Positions 54,235 to 63,015 of a stretch of DNA of 64,000 nucleotides are shown here, piece after piece. The notes below the pieces were generated by a model, which saw only the letters and a program-made list of their open reading frames with translations, had not been told where the DNA came from and did no database searches. The position numbers were made by a program, and so were the translations under genes. Source of the stretch: an uncultured Pseudomonadota bacterium (GTDB lineage Bacteria > Pseudomonadota > Alphaproteobacteria > Rs-D84); assembly GCA_902781465.1 (NCBI GenBank), contig CACZJK010000002.1, positions 44,334 to 108,333 on the forward strand, in the 5' to 3' direction. Numbering within the stretch: the stretch's first letter is position 1; every line of letters starts with the position of its first letter.

Positions 54235-54954
54235 ATGTATGAAGATAAAATTAATACTTGCGATAAATTGCCATTGATTGGAGATAATGCACCGGCGTTC
54301 AGTGCAAACACTACTAATGGCCCTATCAATTTCCCAGAAGATTACACTGGGCGTTGGGTGATTTTGTTTTCGCATCCTATGGACTTTACGCCGGTTTGCA
54401 CAACTGAATTTTTATCGTTTCAATCTATGATTCATGAATTTCAAGAACTGGATACCGAAATAATCGGATTATCAGTTGGTGCAATTGCATCTCATTTGGC
54501 ATGGTTTCGTTCGATACACGACGAAATAAACTTCAAAGATTGGAAAAACATAGATATAACCTTTCCTGTTATCGCTGACATCGATTTACACATTTCAAAA
54601 TTATACGGTATGATTCATCCAAATACTTCTGATACAAAAACTGTGCGCGCGGTGTTTATAATTGATCCGAAAGGAATTATCAGGACTATTTTATATTATC
54701 CACAAACCACAGGCCGCAACTTAAAAGAAATCAAACGCATATTATTGGCATTGCAAACAAATGACGCTTTCAAGGTATCAACACCCGCAGATTGGGAACC
54801 AGGTTTGCCAGTTATTTCGCCGTCGCCACAAACTGTTGATGAAATGCAAAGACGATTAAATAATCACAATAAAAATATGGATGTTCAGGCCTGGTATTTG
54901 ACTTTTAAAGAATTGCCTGAAAATAAAATATATGAAAAATTAAAAAAGCACTAA
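54235..54954 (+). CDS. Peroxiredoxin, Prx6-type
   Basis: 239 residues. The peroxidatic motif is HPMDFTPVCTTE with Cys55 and the conserved Pro and Thr. Length and the long C-terminal extension (from about 160, ending in a helical KIYEKLKKH) match the Prx6/archaeal AhpC-type group. The only other Cys is Cys9, so a resolving Cys in the usual place is lacking and a 1-Cys mechanism is likely. It reduces hydrogen peroxide and organic hydroperoxides in the cytoplasm. Convergent with the gene at 54951. Confidence 0.92.
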   Translation: MYEDKINTCDKLPLIGDNAPAFSANTTNGPINFPEDYTGRWVILFSHPMDFTPVCTTEFLSFQSMIHEFQELDTEIIGLSVGAIASHLAWFRSIHDEINFKDWKNIDITFPVIADIDLHISKLYGMIHPNTSDTKTVRAVFIIDPKGIIRTILYYPQTTGRNLKEIKRILLALQTNDAFKVSTPADWEPGLPVISPSPQTVDEMQRRLNNHNKNMDVQAWYLTFKELPENKIYEKLKKH

Positions 54955-55298
54955 AATTTCAAAGGCATATCCCGCAAATCCATTGGCGCCGCCATACTTT
55001 CAGGATGCCAACGATATTTTTCAACATCTATGCGACCGTCAGGGGTAAAACCAACGCCTTCAGACTTTAATAATTTGCGTTGCACTTTTTCCCATTTGCC
55101 ATCCCAAAGTCTTCCGTCACTGAAAGTGACACGATGCCAAGGGCGATTATCACTGTCACACACCGCTGACATTGCAAACCCAACAAATCGCGCCATACGT
55201 GGTCGCCCCAGCATCTTCGCAATATCACCATAGGTTAACACTGTCCCGGCTGGGATTTTTTCGACAATATCATAAACCTGTTGATTAAAACCTTTCAT
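54951..55298 (-). CDS. Alkyltransferase-like (ATL) DNA-damage protein
   Basis: 115 residues of the MGMT DNA-binding fold. The motif where methyltransferases have PCHRV reads PWHRV with Trp54, diagnostic of ATL proteins. These bind O6-alkylguanine without repair and recruit nucleotide-excision repair. The ARFVGFAMS helix and the C-terminal VGFTPDGRIDVEKY fit. Its stop overlaps the peroxiredoxin stop by 4 bp. Confidence 0.9.
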   Translation of the reverse strand: MKGFNQQVYDIVEKIPAGTVLTYGDIAKMLGRPRMARFVGFAMSAVCDSDNRPWHRVTFSDGRLWDGKWEKVQRKLLKSEGVGFTPDGRIDVEKYRWHPESMAAPMDLRDMPLKF

Positions 55299-55309
55299 TT
55301 GTTTAACGA

Positions 55310-56725
55310 TTAAAATCTTGTATTGTTTGCCAACAATATATCAGCATTTTTTTGATTTGCCATATTATATTGGTCTTGCAGTTTTTGTATAAAATCATCA
55401 TAACCAGGTCTGGACATCAAATTTTTGCGCCTTGTTTCATATTCTGCGGATAAGATTTCAGCATTTTTATAAAGAACTTCTGAAAGATTTGCATCGAAAT
55501 CAGATATTTTTTTGATTGCATTTAACTCTTTCAAGTATTCTGCATTTTCTTGTTGTTTTTGATAAACTTCTGCACGTCGTTGATCTTTTTCTTGTTCACT
55601 GATATCATATCGTTCTATATCTAACAGTTCATTTTGCAAAGTTTGTGTATATAAACCAGCCCAAGATATATGTTGATTTATCTCACTTATAAAATGTTTT
55701 TCATATAAATCAATAAAATCGAGAGGTTTGTTTTCTGTAAGACTTTTTACTATTTCTTGAATTATTCTATTTTCACTGTGTGAAGATATATATCCTAATA
55801 AAGATTTAAAGTCAGGGGCATTTATAACACCATATTCGTCAAATCCACCGTTAAAAACTGTTTTAATGCGGCCCCAAAAATCTTCCATTTCTGCATAAAT
55901 AGAATTTGAATGTCCTTTATTCGAAGCCGTTGCCTGAATTCCCATTTTTGTTGCAGCATCTTTTATAATAGTGCTTGTATAACTGCCATCATAAATTCCT
56001 TGTATTTTATAAAAACCAATCTTTTTCATTGCCAGACGAACAACAGTATTACGCAAATAATGTGACAAAATATCAAAACGATTTTCTTCAAACAAACCAC
56101 GCAAAAAAGCCTGTTTATCTTTGGCGGATTCATACATTTTTTTGACACGATTATCTATATAAAATTCATGTTCTATTTCATAATCTTTGAAGTCACCCTT
56201 TTCGTATTTTTCAAAAGTTTCACGCTCTTCTGGGTTCAGCATTTCTAAAATCATTTTTACTTCTTCATCTGTATAATTATCGCGCTTATAGGTTGCGCCA
56301 TGTTCGTTAACAGAAAACAAAACATCGTTTGAAGGCTGAACAATATACGCATTATCAGGCAAAACCAATCCGCGTTTTGGGTTAACAGACCAATATGTAT
56401 CCACGGCAGATATTTGTGCAGGATTTCCGTTTTCTTTTGCGACATCAGTATAAGGAGCCATAACAACAATAGGCATATCGTCCCAAGATCCCATCATATG
56501 GCTTGTCACAACATGGTTAAAAGTTGTATGAACAGTAGTACGCGGAACATCAAAATTTGTCGCCATTGCTGTTGAAGGAATGTACATTGTTCCATCTTTA
56601 TGACGAAGTGGCATATATTTTGTTGCATGAACCACACACCAATTTTCTGGTTTTGCAGCATAATCTGTTCCAACATAATCAGATAAATTTCGTACAGCCT
56701 GTTTAAAAATTTCTATCTTGTCCAT
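55310..56725 (-). CDS. Large soluble protein of unknown function
   Basis: 471 residues, no signal peptide. The N-terminal ~150 residues contain WCVVHATKYMP and MYIPSTAM, then a Thr/His-rich stretch, weakly recalling ADP-ribosyltransferase or other toxin-fold starts; this is only a suspicion. From ~150 it is helical, and the last ~100 are coiled coil rich in Glu, Lys, Gln and Asn. Its start is preceded by AAAGGAAG. Presence in a region with repeat proteins suggests an accessory gene. Confidence 0.6.
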   Translation of the reverse strand: MDKIEIFKQAVRNLSDYVGTDYAAKPENWCVVHATKYMPLRHKDGTMYIPSTAMATNFDVPRTTVHTTFNHVVTSHMMGSWDDMPIVVMAPYTDVAKENGNPAQISAVDTYWSVNPKRGLVLPDNAYIVQPSNDVLFSVNEHGATYKRDNYTDEEVKMILEMLNPEERETFEKYEKGDFKDYEIEHEFYIDNRVKKMYESAKDKQAFLRGLFEENRFDILSHYLRNTVVRLAMKKIGFYKIQGIYDGSYTSTIIKDAATKMGIQATASNKGHSNSIYAEMEDFWGRIKTVFNGGFDEYGVINAPDFKSLLGYISSHSENRIIQEIVKSLTENKPLDFIDLYEKHFISEINQHISWAGLYTQTLQNELLDIERYDISEQEKDQRRAEVYQKQQENAEYLKELNAIKKISDFDANLSEVLYKNAEILSAEYETRRKNLMSRPGYDDFIQKLQDQYNMANQKNADILLANNTRF

Positions 56726-56872
56726 AAAAGCTTCCTTTATAGGAATAATTATACACTAAAAAAGACATCAATGCCATAAAAACAATGGAATTCGCTCTAC
56801 ATAAATATCTACGCAAAAAGAATTATTTGCTAAATCATAAAAATTCATATAACATAATACAAAGGATGGCAT

Positions 56873-57049
56873 ATGAAAAAATTAACTATTTCACAGATAA
56901 TGAATCTGGCCGACAAATTAAATAAAACAGAGTGGATAACCATACTGATAGACCTGAATAATAATGGCCAAATCGATAAATTCTTTCAAACAATAAAACA
57001 GACCGACATACTGAACAGTGTTATACAAAATACCGCCCCTACACGATAA
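56873..57049 (+). CDS. Small ORF of 58 residues
   Basis: ATG 56873 behind AAAGGATGGC, 58 codons, stop TAA 57047-57049. Begins MKKLTISQIMNLADKLN, helical, no signal peptide. Good ribosome site and a following terminator favour a real gene. No family recognised. Confidence 0.5.
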   Translation: MKKLTISQIMNLADKLNKTEWITILIDLNNNGQIDKFFQTIKQTDILNSVIQNTAPTR

Positions 57050-57054
57050 AAATA

Positions 57055-57079
57055 AAATTGCCCAAATGGCAATTTAATT
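57055..57079. terminator. Terminator between the small ORF and tRNA-Ser
   Basis: AAATTGCC/GGCAATTT hairpin with a T-run on the right; AT-rich on both sides, so it can act in both directions. Confidence 0.75.
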
Positions 57080-57083
57080 TTTA

Positions 57084-57174
57084 TGGCGGAGATAGGGGGA
57101 TTCGAACCCTCGATACAGTTGCCTGTATACGCGATTTCGAGTCGCGCGCATTCAACCAGCTCTGCCATATCTCC
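57084..57174 (-). tRNA. tRNA-Ser (anticodon CGA)
   Basis: Acceptor GGAGATA pairs with TATCTCC. Anticodon stem CGCGA/TCGCG holds loop CTCGAAA, so anticodon CGA. A long variable arm (TATACAGG..CTGTAT) confirms Ser. CCA encoded. Confidence 0.96.
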
Positions 57175-57273
57175 GTTGCGAAAAGATTATATATGTTTAT
57201 AAATAAAAATCAAACATAAAAACTGTTTTATTTATATATTTACATTTTTTTACAAATACTTTATAATAAACAT

Positions 57274-57446
57274 GTCAGAAAGAGTTTTTCTGATGAGGCT
57301 TAAGAACCTGTTTCAGCATGCGTCTGGATGGACGTTAAAATCTCCAACTGTTTTTTATTGGTTGGAGGGCGTTGAATATATCGAATTAAACGCGCAATCT
57401 CATGTTGAATTGTTCTTAACCTCCAACCGCCCGATTTTCTGGCGGT
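57274..57446 (+). ncRNA. Structured leader RNA, copy 2
   Basis: P1 TCAGAAA/TTTCTGA (57275-57293) around GAGTT; P2 TTAAGAAC (57300-57307) with GTTCTTAA (57412-57419); P3 CGTC/GACG (57321-57334); P4 CTCCAAC (57342-57348)/GTTGGAG (57361-57367); P5 GCGTT (57369-57373)/AACGC (57389-57393); terminal ACCGCC/GGCGGT hairpin (57426-57446). P5 pairs here with bases different from copies 1 and 3. Conserved single-stranded stretch GCGCAATCTCAT. The exported-protein gene starts 62 bp later. Confidence 0.75.
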
Positions 57447-57508
57447 AATTTAATCTCGCTGTAGCGCAAGCGAAAGCGGATTGTTTGTTAGAAAATTGGG
57501 AGGAAACA

Positions 57509-58249
57509 ATGAAAAAACTTTTATTATACGCCATCACATTATTTATATGCACAATTGCAATTGCAGATACCATAACAATAAATTGGGGTGTTGATAATCA
57601 AATATACACAACAACACAATGTGAAATTGGCAATGATGTTATATTGCCAAATGTATCAAAGCGCGGTCATATGTTCAAAGGCTGGCAACCAGAATATTTT
57701 GACCGCGGAAACTTTGTAAATTTTGATTCTGTTCCAAACAATTCAAATTTATATAATATTGATAAATATAATAGCCGACTTCCATCAGAAGGTGACTATA
57801 TAACAATTACAGATACGTCTGATTATTATGGAAAATATGATAACGTAGTAAATTTTACTTGGAAAAACGCAGTACTGTATGGGTCTCTTAATATTACCAA
57901 TATAACTTTCATAGATGTAACTTCTGGTACTACCTCAACATTGAGCCGTTCAGATTATAGAGATGAAAAAAGAACACGAGTTGGAAATATATACGTAAAA
58001 CTTTCCGGTGCTTATAATCCAACAATTTATTTTTACAGCGACAGTGCATATTCATTACCATTATCGGTTTTGTATAATACCAACCATGTAAAAAGTATTA
58101 CATATACTGGATTGGAAGAACAAGCATTCACTATTAAATATGCATCGCAAGATAGAGTATATTCTGGCACATGGAAATTCATATACCATGGTAATTGGGA
58201 AAACGACGGTAAAAGTGGCTGGACACCGGTTGAACAAATTGGGGAATAA
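57509..58249 (+). CDS. Exported protein with InlB-type repeat
   Basis: 246 residues from ATG 57509, with GGGAGGAAAC just upstream; the frame opens at 57485 but its extra codons lack a ribosome site. Signal peptide ends near TIAIADTI. One PF09479-type repeat (TITINWGVDNQIYTTTQ, LPNVSKRGHMFKGWQPEY) close to that of the 50980-51705 protein, then a beta-rich part of about 190 residues with no family recognised. Probably surface-exposed. Confidence 0.75.
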   Translation: MKKLLLYAITLFICTIAIADTITINWGVDNQIYTTTQCEIGNDVILPNVSKRGHMFKGWQPEYFDRGNFVNFDSVPNNSNLYNIDKYNSRLPSEGDYITITDTSDYYGKYDNVVNFTWKNAVLYGSLNITNITFIDVTSGTTSTLSRSDYRDEKRTRVGNIYVKLSGAYNPTIYFYSDSAYSLPLSVLYNTNHVKSITYTGLEEQAFTIKYASQDRVYSGTWKFIYHGNWENDGKSGWTPVEQIGE

Positions 58250-58254
58250 ATAAA

Positions 58255-58983
58255 ATGAAAAATATTTTATTTGTTTTTTTTGTTATATTGTTGGTTAATA
58301 AAGCAATTGCCAATAATGAAATATGTGGAAAAACACATTATTATCGCGTTGAATTCGAACCGATAACTTATAATTGTAATATTAATCAGTATTTACCCGC
58401 AGGCGGAATATTGTGTGAACAATGTCCAATCAATCATAAGTGCACAGGTGGATCATACACATACAGTTCTACACAAACACAAGGATTGGATGATGGCGAT
58501 ATATTAGTGACAGATGCAATTGGCAGTTGTGTAAAAAATTTTAATAAAAGTTATTCTGCGATATTCGAACCAATAATGTATACTTGTGCGCCTGGTTATT
58601 ATCTGCCTGCCGGGGACGATTGGATAGACGATGTTGAAGGCTGTCGTATATGTCCACAAAATAATAAATGTGTTGGTGGAACATATATATTTAACGAAAC
58701 AGAATTCCAAGGTATTGAATCGTGTATCAATCCAACACCATTTGCGCCTATTGGTTCTGCGATTTGTTATGAACACATATTGCATATTGGTGATGATATG
58801 GTTTATCTAAAATCAACAAAAACGACAACGCCGTCATTAAATATCGGCATGGATGACGGAATCTTTTATGCAAATATGACAACAATACCAACAACTATGA
58901 ACAATTCAACAGAACATTATCTTAAAATGCTGGTTAATGGTGCTGTATATTATGTTTGTGATGATTCAACGTATAGAGAATAA
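58255..58983 (+). CDS. Exported protein with two Cys-rich modules
   Basis: 242 residues, 5 bp after the previous gene. Signal peptide ends near NKAIANNE. Two copies of the module F-E-P-x-x-Y-x-C...Y-L-P-A-G...C-x-x-C-P-x(4)-C-x-G-G-x-Y-x(5)-T-x-x-Q-G, at about 33-78 and 104-155; the protein at 50383-50853 has one. The Cys probably form disulfides. The C-terminal 80 residues are unassigned. Likely co-expressed with the InlB-type protein upstream. Confidence 0.75.
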   Translation: MKNILFVFFVILLVNKAIANNEICGKTHYYRVEFEPITYNCNINQYLPAGGILCEQCPINHKCTGGSYTYSSTQTQGLDDGDILVTDAIGSCVKNFNKSYSAIFEPIMYTCAPGYYLPAGDDWIDDVEGCRICPQNNKCVGGTYIFNETEFQGIESCINPTPFAPIGSAICYEHILHIGDDMVYLKSTKTTTPSLNIGMDDGIFYANMTTIPTTMNNSTEHYLKMLVNGAVYYVCDDSTYRE

Positions 58984-58985
58984 AA

Positions 58986-60176
58986 TTACACATCAAAATC
59001 GTAAGAATTTACAGATTTAGCGATGGCGTCCACCAATTTATTTTGATGTGCGTCTGATTTAAGTAATTTTTCTTCGCTTTTATTCGATAAATGTCCCAAT
59101 TCAATCAATGCACCCGGCACAGTCGAACGCAACACCGCAAAAGGCGCATGACGAACAGATGGGCCCCTTTGTTGTTCTATGGATGCGCGATTCATAGATT
59201 TTGCGCAACCATTTGCGTATTCTTCACTTAATTCCGCAACTGCGCGTTGTTGCAGCGAAGACAATGCAACACGAATATCTTTTGAAAATTGTTCAAATCC
59301 ATCGACATCAATTTTATCGGCCGCATTTTCTGAATCTGCCAGTTTTTGCGCTTCTTCGTCGGATGCTTTTTCAGACAAAGTATAAATAGAAAAGCCCTTC
59401 ATATCACGACTTGGGTTTGCGTTTGCGTGCAGAGAGATAAATAAATCAGCATGCTTTTTTTCCGCAAATTCTGCCCTTTCGCCCAATTTCAGATAAACAT
59501 CCGTCGAACGTGTCAGATATGTTTTATAACCGTTCGCTTCCAATTTGTTTTTTAACTTTTTTGCAACAGATAGCACAACTGTTTTTTCCTGGGTTCCGCC
59601 CTTGCCTATGCAGCCTGGATCTTTACCACCATGTCCCGCATCAATAACAATTATGCGTTGTGTTTTATTCGTTGTCGCTGGTTTAGATTCTGTTTTGGTT
59701 GCTTTGGCAGTTGTTGCGCCAGTCGTTGTCGCAGTATTCGCAATTCCGCGCCCTGTTCCCGATGCAAAGTCAAGAACCAATCGATAATCATTATCGCCAT
59801 TAGGTTCCAAAATCATTATCTGATTTTTTTCAATTGCATCAATCGCACCAGACAAAGCCGCAGATATTTTCAATGTTGTTCCGTCTTGGATTTGCGTAAT
59901 ACGTTTTATCATGGTGCCACTGGCCAATTTTGGTATGATATCCGACCGACCATTGGTGTTTGATAAATTAACCACCAATTGTTTATCACCATAAGACAAT
60001 GTATAAGATGGACGATTGGCCGTTTCAATTACGAAACGTGTTTTACCTCCTGGTTGGGCCCCTGTACGTACAGACCGTAACGCATTCGGCGCAGAAAATG
60101 CAACACGTGGTGCAAGCCCCACCACCAAAGCACTGAAACTGACCGTTTTCAAAAGTTGTCGACGCGATATTTTCAT
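58986..60176 (-). CDS. amiC: N-acetylmuramoyl-L-alanine amidase AmiC, Tat-exported
   Basis: 396 residues from the ATG at 60174-60176. Signal MKISRRQLLKTVSFSALVVG carries the S-R-R-x-L-L-K twin-arginine motif. An AMIN domain at about 35-140 targets the septum. A Thr/Ala-rich linker follows, then the Amidase_3 domain with zinc His/Glu in IDAGHGGKDPG, SLHANA and LIELGHLSN. It splits septal peptidoglycan during division. The longer frame from 60251 would destroy the Tat signal position. Confidence 0.93.
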   Translation of the reverse strand: MKISRRQLLKTVSFSALVVGLAPRVAFSAPNALRSVRTGAQPGGKTRFVIETANRPSYTLSYGDKQLVVNLSNTNGRSDIIPKLASGTMIKRITQIQDGTTLKISAALSGAIDAIEKNQIMILEPNGDNDYRLVLDFASGTGRGIANTATTTGATTAKATKTESKPATTNKTQRIIVIDAGHGGKDPGCIGKGGTQEKTVVLSVAKKLKNKLEANGYKTYLTRSTDVYLKLGERAEFAEKKHADLFISLHANANPSRDMKGFSIYTLSEKASDEEAQKLADSENAADKIDVDGFEQFSKDIRVALSSLQQRAVAELSEEYANGCAKSMNRASIEQQRGPSVRHAPFAVLRSTVPGALIELGHLSNKSEEKLLKSDAHQNKLVDAIAKSVNSYDFDV

Positions 60177-60264
60177 AAGACTTATTGTACCAAAAAAACT
60201 ATATTTTTTCAAGAAATGCGTATGAAAAAATTCAATATAAAAAACCACCACATGGGCGGTTGAT

Positions 60265-61518
60265 TTATCTGCTTACACAATTCGCAAACGATTGTGCCAT
60301 TATGGAAGTTTCTGTTTGCGTCAACGTTGTGACAGGAACAGTAAAACATCTTGAACTGTCACGTATAACAAATACTTTCGTTCCCAGTTTATAGGCTTTT
60401 TGCATATTATCCATTTGTGCAGAACTTAAAAATGGATTTTGTGTCAAAGAACTGTTAGTCAATCCGGCCTGGACCACCTGATTTGCAGTAGCATAATCAT
60501 ACATTTCAGACATCGACGTCACTTCCATATACAAAGATGAAGATGGTGTTTTTGTTGTAGCACTTGTTGTTGCACTTGGGAACGCAACATTTGCCATAAT
60601 TGCAACCGCATTTTGCAAATTTGGTGTCGTATTTGTCGTTGTTGGATGTGATACTGTATTCAATTGCATATCGTCACCACATGCCAAATTCATACGATTG
60701 GTATAACCGGCCAAAACTGCATCAACCGCAGATTCCCAATTTGCACCTTTGGAATTCAAATCAAGGCTTACCACTTTTTCAGCCCAACCCCAAATATTTG
60801 CACCAACATTACCAGCATTCACAAAACGAGTCACCATTTCCGCAGAACCACCAGCAACACCAGCGCCACAATAATCTGTTAATTGAGTTTTTAACATACT
60901 GGTCGTTTCGTTACCGTATGCCAAAGCCACAGAATGGCACGCCATAGCAGCCTCTAATTCACGGCGACGTTGAACACACAAATCAGAATGAGATTTCGTT
61001 AATTTATCCGCCATATTTGCCATAGACAAATAAGACATCAATTCTTGTTGAACATAAGAAGGACATAAACGCGCCGCAGTATTCATACCACCAGAACCAT
61101 TACGTCCAATTGTGTTATACTGAGGCAATAGAATCGATGTATCTTTTTGCAAGCAAAGCAAAGCATAATTATATAATTCTGTTTCTGTCGCATACATACA
61201 ACGGCCAGAAGTTTTTCCAGGAACTATTGTTGTATCGCCGCAATAATCAGTCAAACAATCCATAATCTTGCGACGGCACGCAGTATCAACATCCGGTTGA
61301 GTTATCAAGAAATAAGTATTCTTTTGATTTTGGACATACGCATTGATTGTAGAGTTTTGACCGCGTGTTCCAACAGTATTTGAATAACCGGCCGTTCCAG
61401 TCGTATAAATCGCAGCACGTGCAGAATCATTTGCAACGGTTCCCGCTGATACCGCCAAAGCCGCGTTTGACATCAAAAACGCCCCAATACAACCCAATGT
61501 TAAGAAACTTCTTTTCAT
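60265..61518 (-). CDS. Cys-rich exported protein
   Basis: 417 residues, GAGAGGG ribosome site. Signal peptide ends near NAALAVS. The mature part has CRRKIMDCLTDYCG, then GRCMYATE, and further scattered Cys; the middle is helical. It resembles in Cys pattern and composition the 810-residue protein at 13776-16208 (paired C-x(4-6)-C-x3-C cluster). No enzyme motif. Probably periplasmic or outer-surface; function unknown. Confidence 0.7.
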   Translation of the reverse strand: MKRSFLTLGCIGAFLMSNAALAVSAGTVANDSARAAIYTTGTAGYSNTVGTRGQNSTINAYVQNQKNTYFLITQPDVDTACRRKIMDCLTDYCGDTTIVPGKTSGRCMYATETELYNYALLCLQKDTSILLPQYNTIGRNGSGGMNTAARLCPSYVQQELMSYLSMANMADKLTKSHSDLCVQRRRELEAAMACHSVALAYGNETTSMLKTQLTDYCGAGVAGGSAEMVTRFVNAGNVGANIWGWAEKVVSLDLNSKGANWESAVDAVLAGYTNRMNLACGDDMQLNTVSHPTTTNTTPNLQNAVAIMANVAFPSATTSATTKTPSSSLYMEVTSMSEMYDYATANQVVQAGLTNSSLTQNPFLSSAQMDNMQKAYKLGTKVFVIRDSSRCFTVPVTTLTQTETSIMAQSFANCVSR

Positions 61519-61635
61519 GAAAAATCCCTCTCTGTTAGAACAGATTTTATCATATTACGAATAAAAACGCAATAAAACTTTCACCTAAAATTATAAAAAA
61601 GTTGATTTAATCAAATAAATTGATATATTCCAAGT

Positions 61636-62707
61636 ATGGTTATGGTAAACAATGAAGTTTTAACACAAATTTCTGACGACATTACTGCCGTAAGGGGGTT
61701 TCTTTGACCCAGTAAAAATCCAATCAGAAATCGATAAATTATCAGAAATTTCAAATCAACCTGATTTATGGGACAACCCTGATTATGCACGTGGTATTTT
61801 ACAGAAAAAATCAGCACTGGAAAAGCAATTATCAGAACTGAATCATTTAGAAAACGAATATAAGAATTTGGTTGATTTATATGAATTATCACCAGAAGAC
61901 CCTGATATAAACAACGCGATATCTGAATTATCAGATGCGGCGCACAAGGCCAAATTTATCACTCTTTTCAGTGATCCAATGGATAACAATGGCGCTTTTT
62001 TATTTATTCAATCTGGCGCAGGTGGCACAGAAGCACAAGATTGGGCACAAATGTTATCGCGTATGTACACCAGATGGTGCGAAAGACATGGATTTGCAAT
62101 CGAAGTTGTCGAAGAACATCCTGGCGATGTAGCAGGTATAAAAAGCATTACTTTCAGAATCAGTGGCGAACGCGCTTTTGGTTGGTTGAAAAACGAAATC
62201 GGCGTCCACAGATTGGTTCGCATATCGCCTTTTAATGCAAATGGCAAGCGCCAGACCAGTTTTGCTTCTGTGGATGTGTGGCCTGATGTTGACGACAGTA
62301 TAGAAATCGAAATAAATGAAAAAGATTTACGCATTGATACTTATCGTGCCAGTGGCGCCGGTGGTCAACACGTTAATAAAACTGATTCAGCGGTTCGTAT
62401 AACACATATTCCAACAAATACTGTTGTCACATGTCAAAACGAACGCAGTCAAATTCAAAACAAAGAAATGGCGATGAAAATGTTGCGTTCTAAATTGTAC
62501 GAACTGGAAATGCAAAAACGCGCAGCCGAAGAAGACGCCGCCAAGGCCGCCCAAAAGAAAATTGAATGGGGCAGCCAGATACGAAACTATGTCCTTTATC
62601 CGTATCAGTTGGTCAAAGATGTTCGGACAAATGTTGAAAAGACTGATTCTGCGGCCGTTCTGGACGGTGATTTGGACGATTTTATGTTGGCAATGCTGAC
62701 GTTATAA
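61636..62707 (+). CDS. prfB: Peptide chain release factor 2 with programmed +1 frameshift
   Basis: The first 23 codons end at an in-frame TGA (61705-61707) in the context AAGGGGG TTT CTT TGA C, the classical RF2 autoregulatory site. Reading resumes +1 at GAC CCA GTA. The complete protein is about 356 residues: the anticodon tripeptide SPF in RISPFNANG, and the catalytic [12 protein letters not shown] near 235. RF2 reads UGA and UAA. Low RF2 favours the shift and hence its own synthesis. ATG 61636 or 61642. Confidence 0.96.
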
Positions 62708-62726
62708 TGTATAATAGAAAACACAA

Positions 62727-62803
62727 GCACCCATAGCACAACTGGATAATGCGTTGCCCTCCGAAGGCAAAGATTACAGGTTCGACTCCTGTTGGGTGCG
62801 CCA
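62727..62803 (+). tRNA. tRNA-Arg (anticodon CCG)
   Basis: Acceptor GCACCC pairs with GGGTGC. Anticodon stem TTGCC/GGCAA holds loop CTCCGAA, so anticodon CCG (reads CGG). T-arm ACAGGTTCGACTCCTGT. CCA encoded. Its 3' end is duplicated at 62968-62987. Confidence 0.96.
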
Positions 62804-62810
62804 TAAATTA

Positions 62811-62838
62811 ATAATCGGCTTTTTGCCGATTTTTAATT
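62811..62838 (+). terminator. Terminator after tRNA-Arg
   Basis: AATCGGC/GCCGATT hairpin followed by TTTAATTT. Confidence 0.82.
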
Positions 62839-62885
62839 TATCTGGAAACCCCAAGAGGCGAACCAAACAAACTTGCGAAGCAACG

Positions 62886-62987
62886 ACAGGTTCGACAATG
62901 AGTAAGCGAAAACGAGTATTACGAAGTTTGAGCGCTAACGATTGCCCCGCAGGCATTTATGCCGAGGGACTCCTGTTGGGTGCACCA
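62886..62987 (+). repeat. Broken duplicate of the tRNA-Arg 3' part with hairpin cassette
   Basis: ACAGGTTCGAC (62886-62896) repeats the 5' half of the tRNA-Arg T-arm. After an insertion of about 70 bp, GACTCCTGTTGGGTGC-ACCA (62968-62987) repeats its 3' end with one change (discriminator G to A). The insertion ends in CGCAGGCAT-TT-ATGCCGAG at 62948-62966, matching the cassette next to the tRNA-Gly fragment. Confidence 0.8.
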
Positions 62988-63015
62988 TCCGTCTTTGCTA
63001 TATTGTCGCAGTCTA

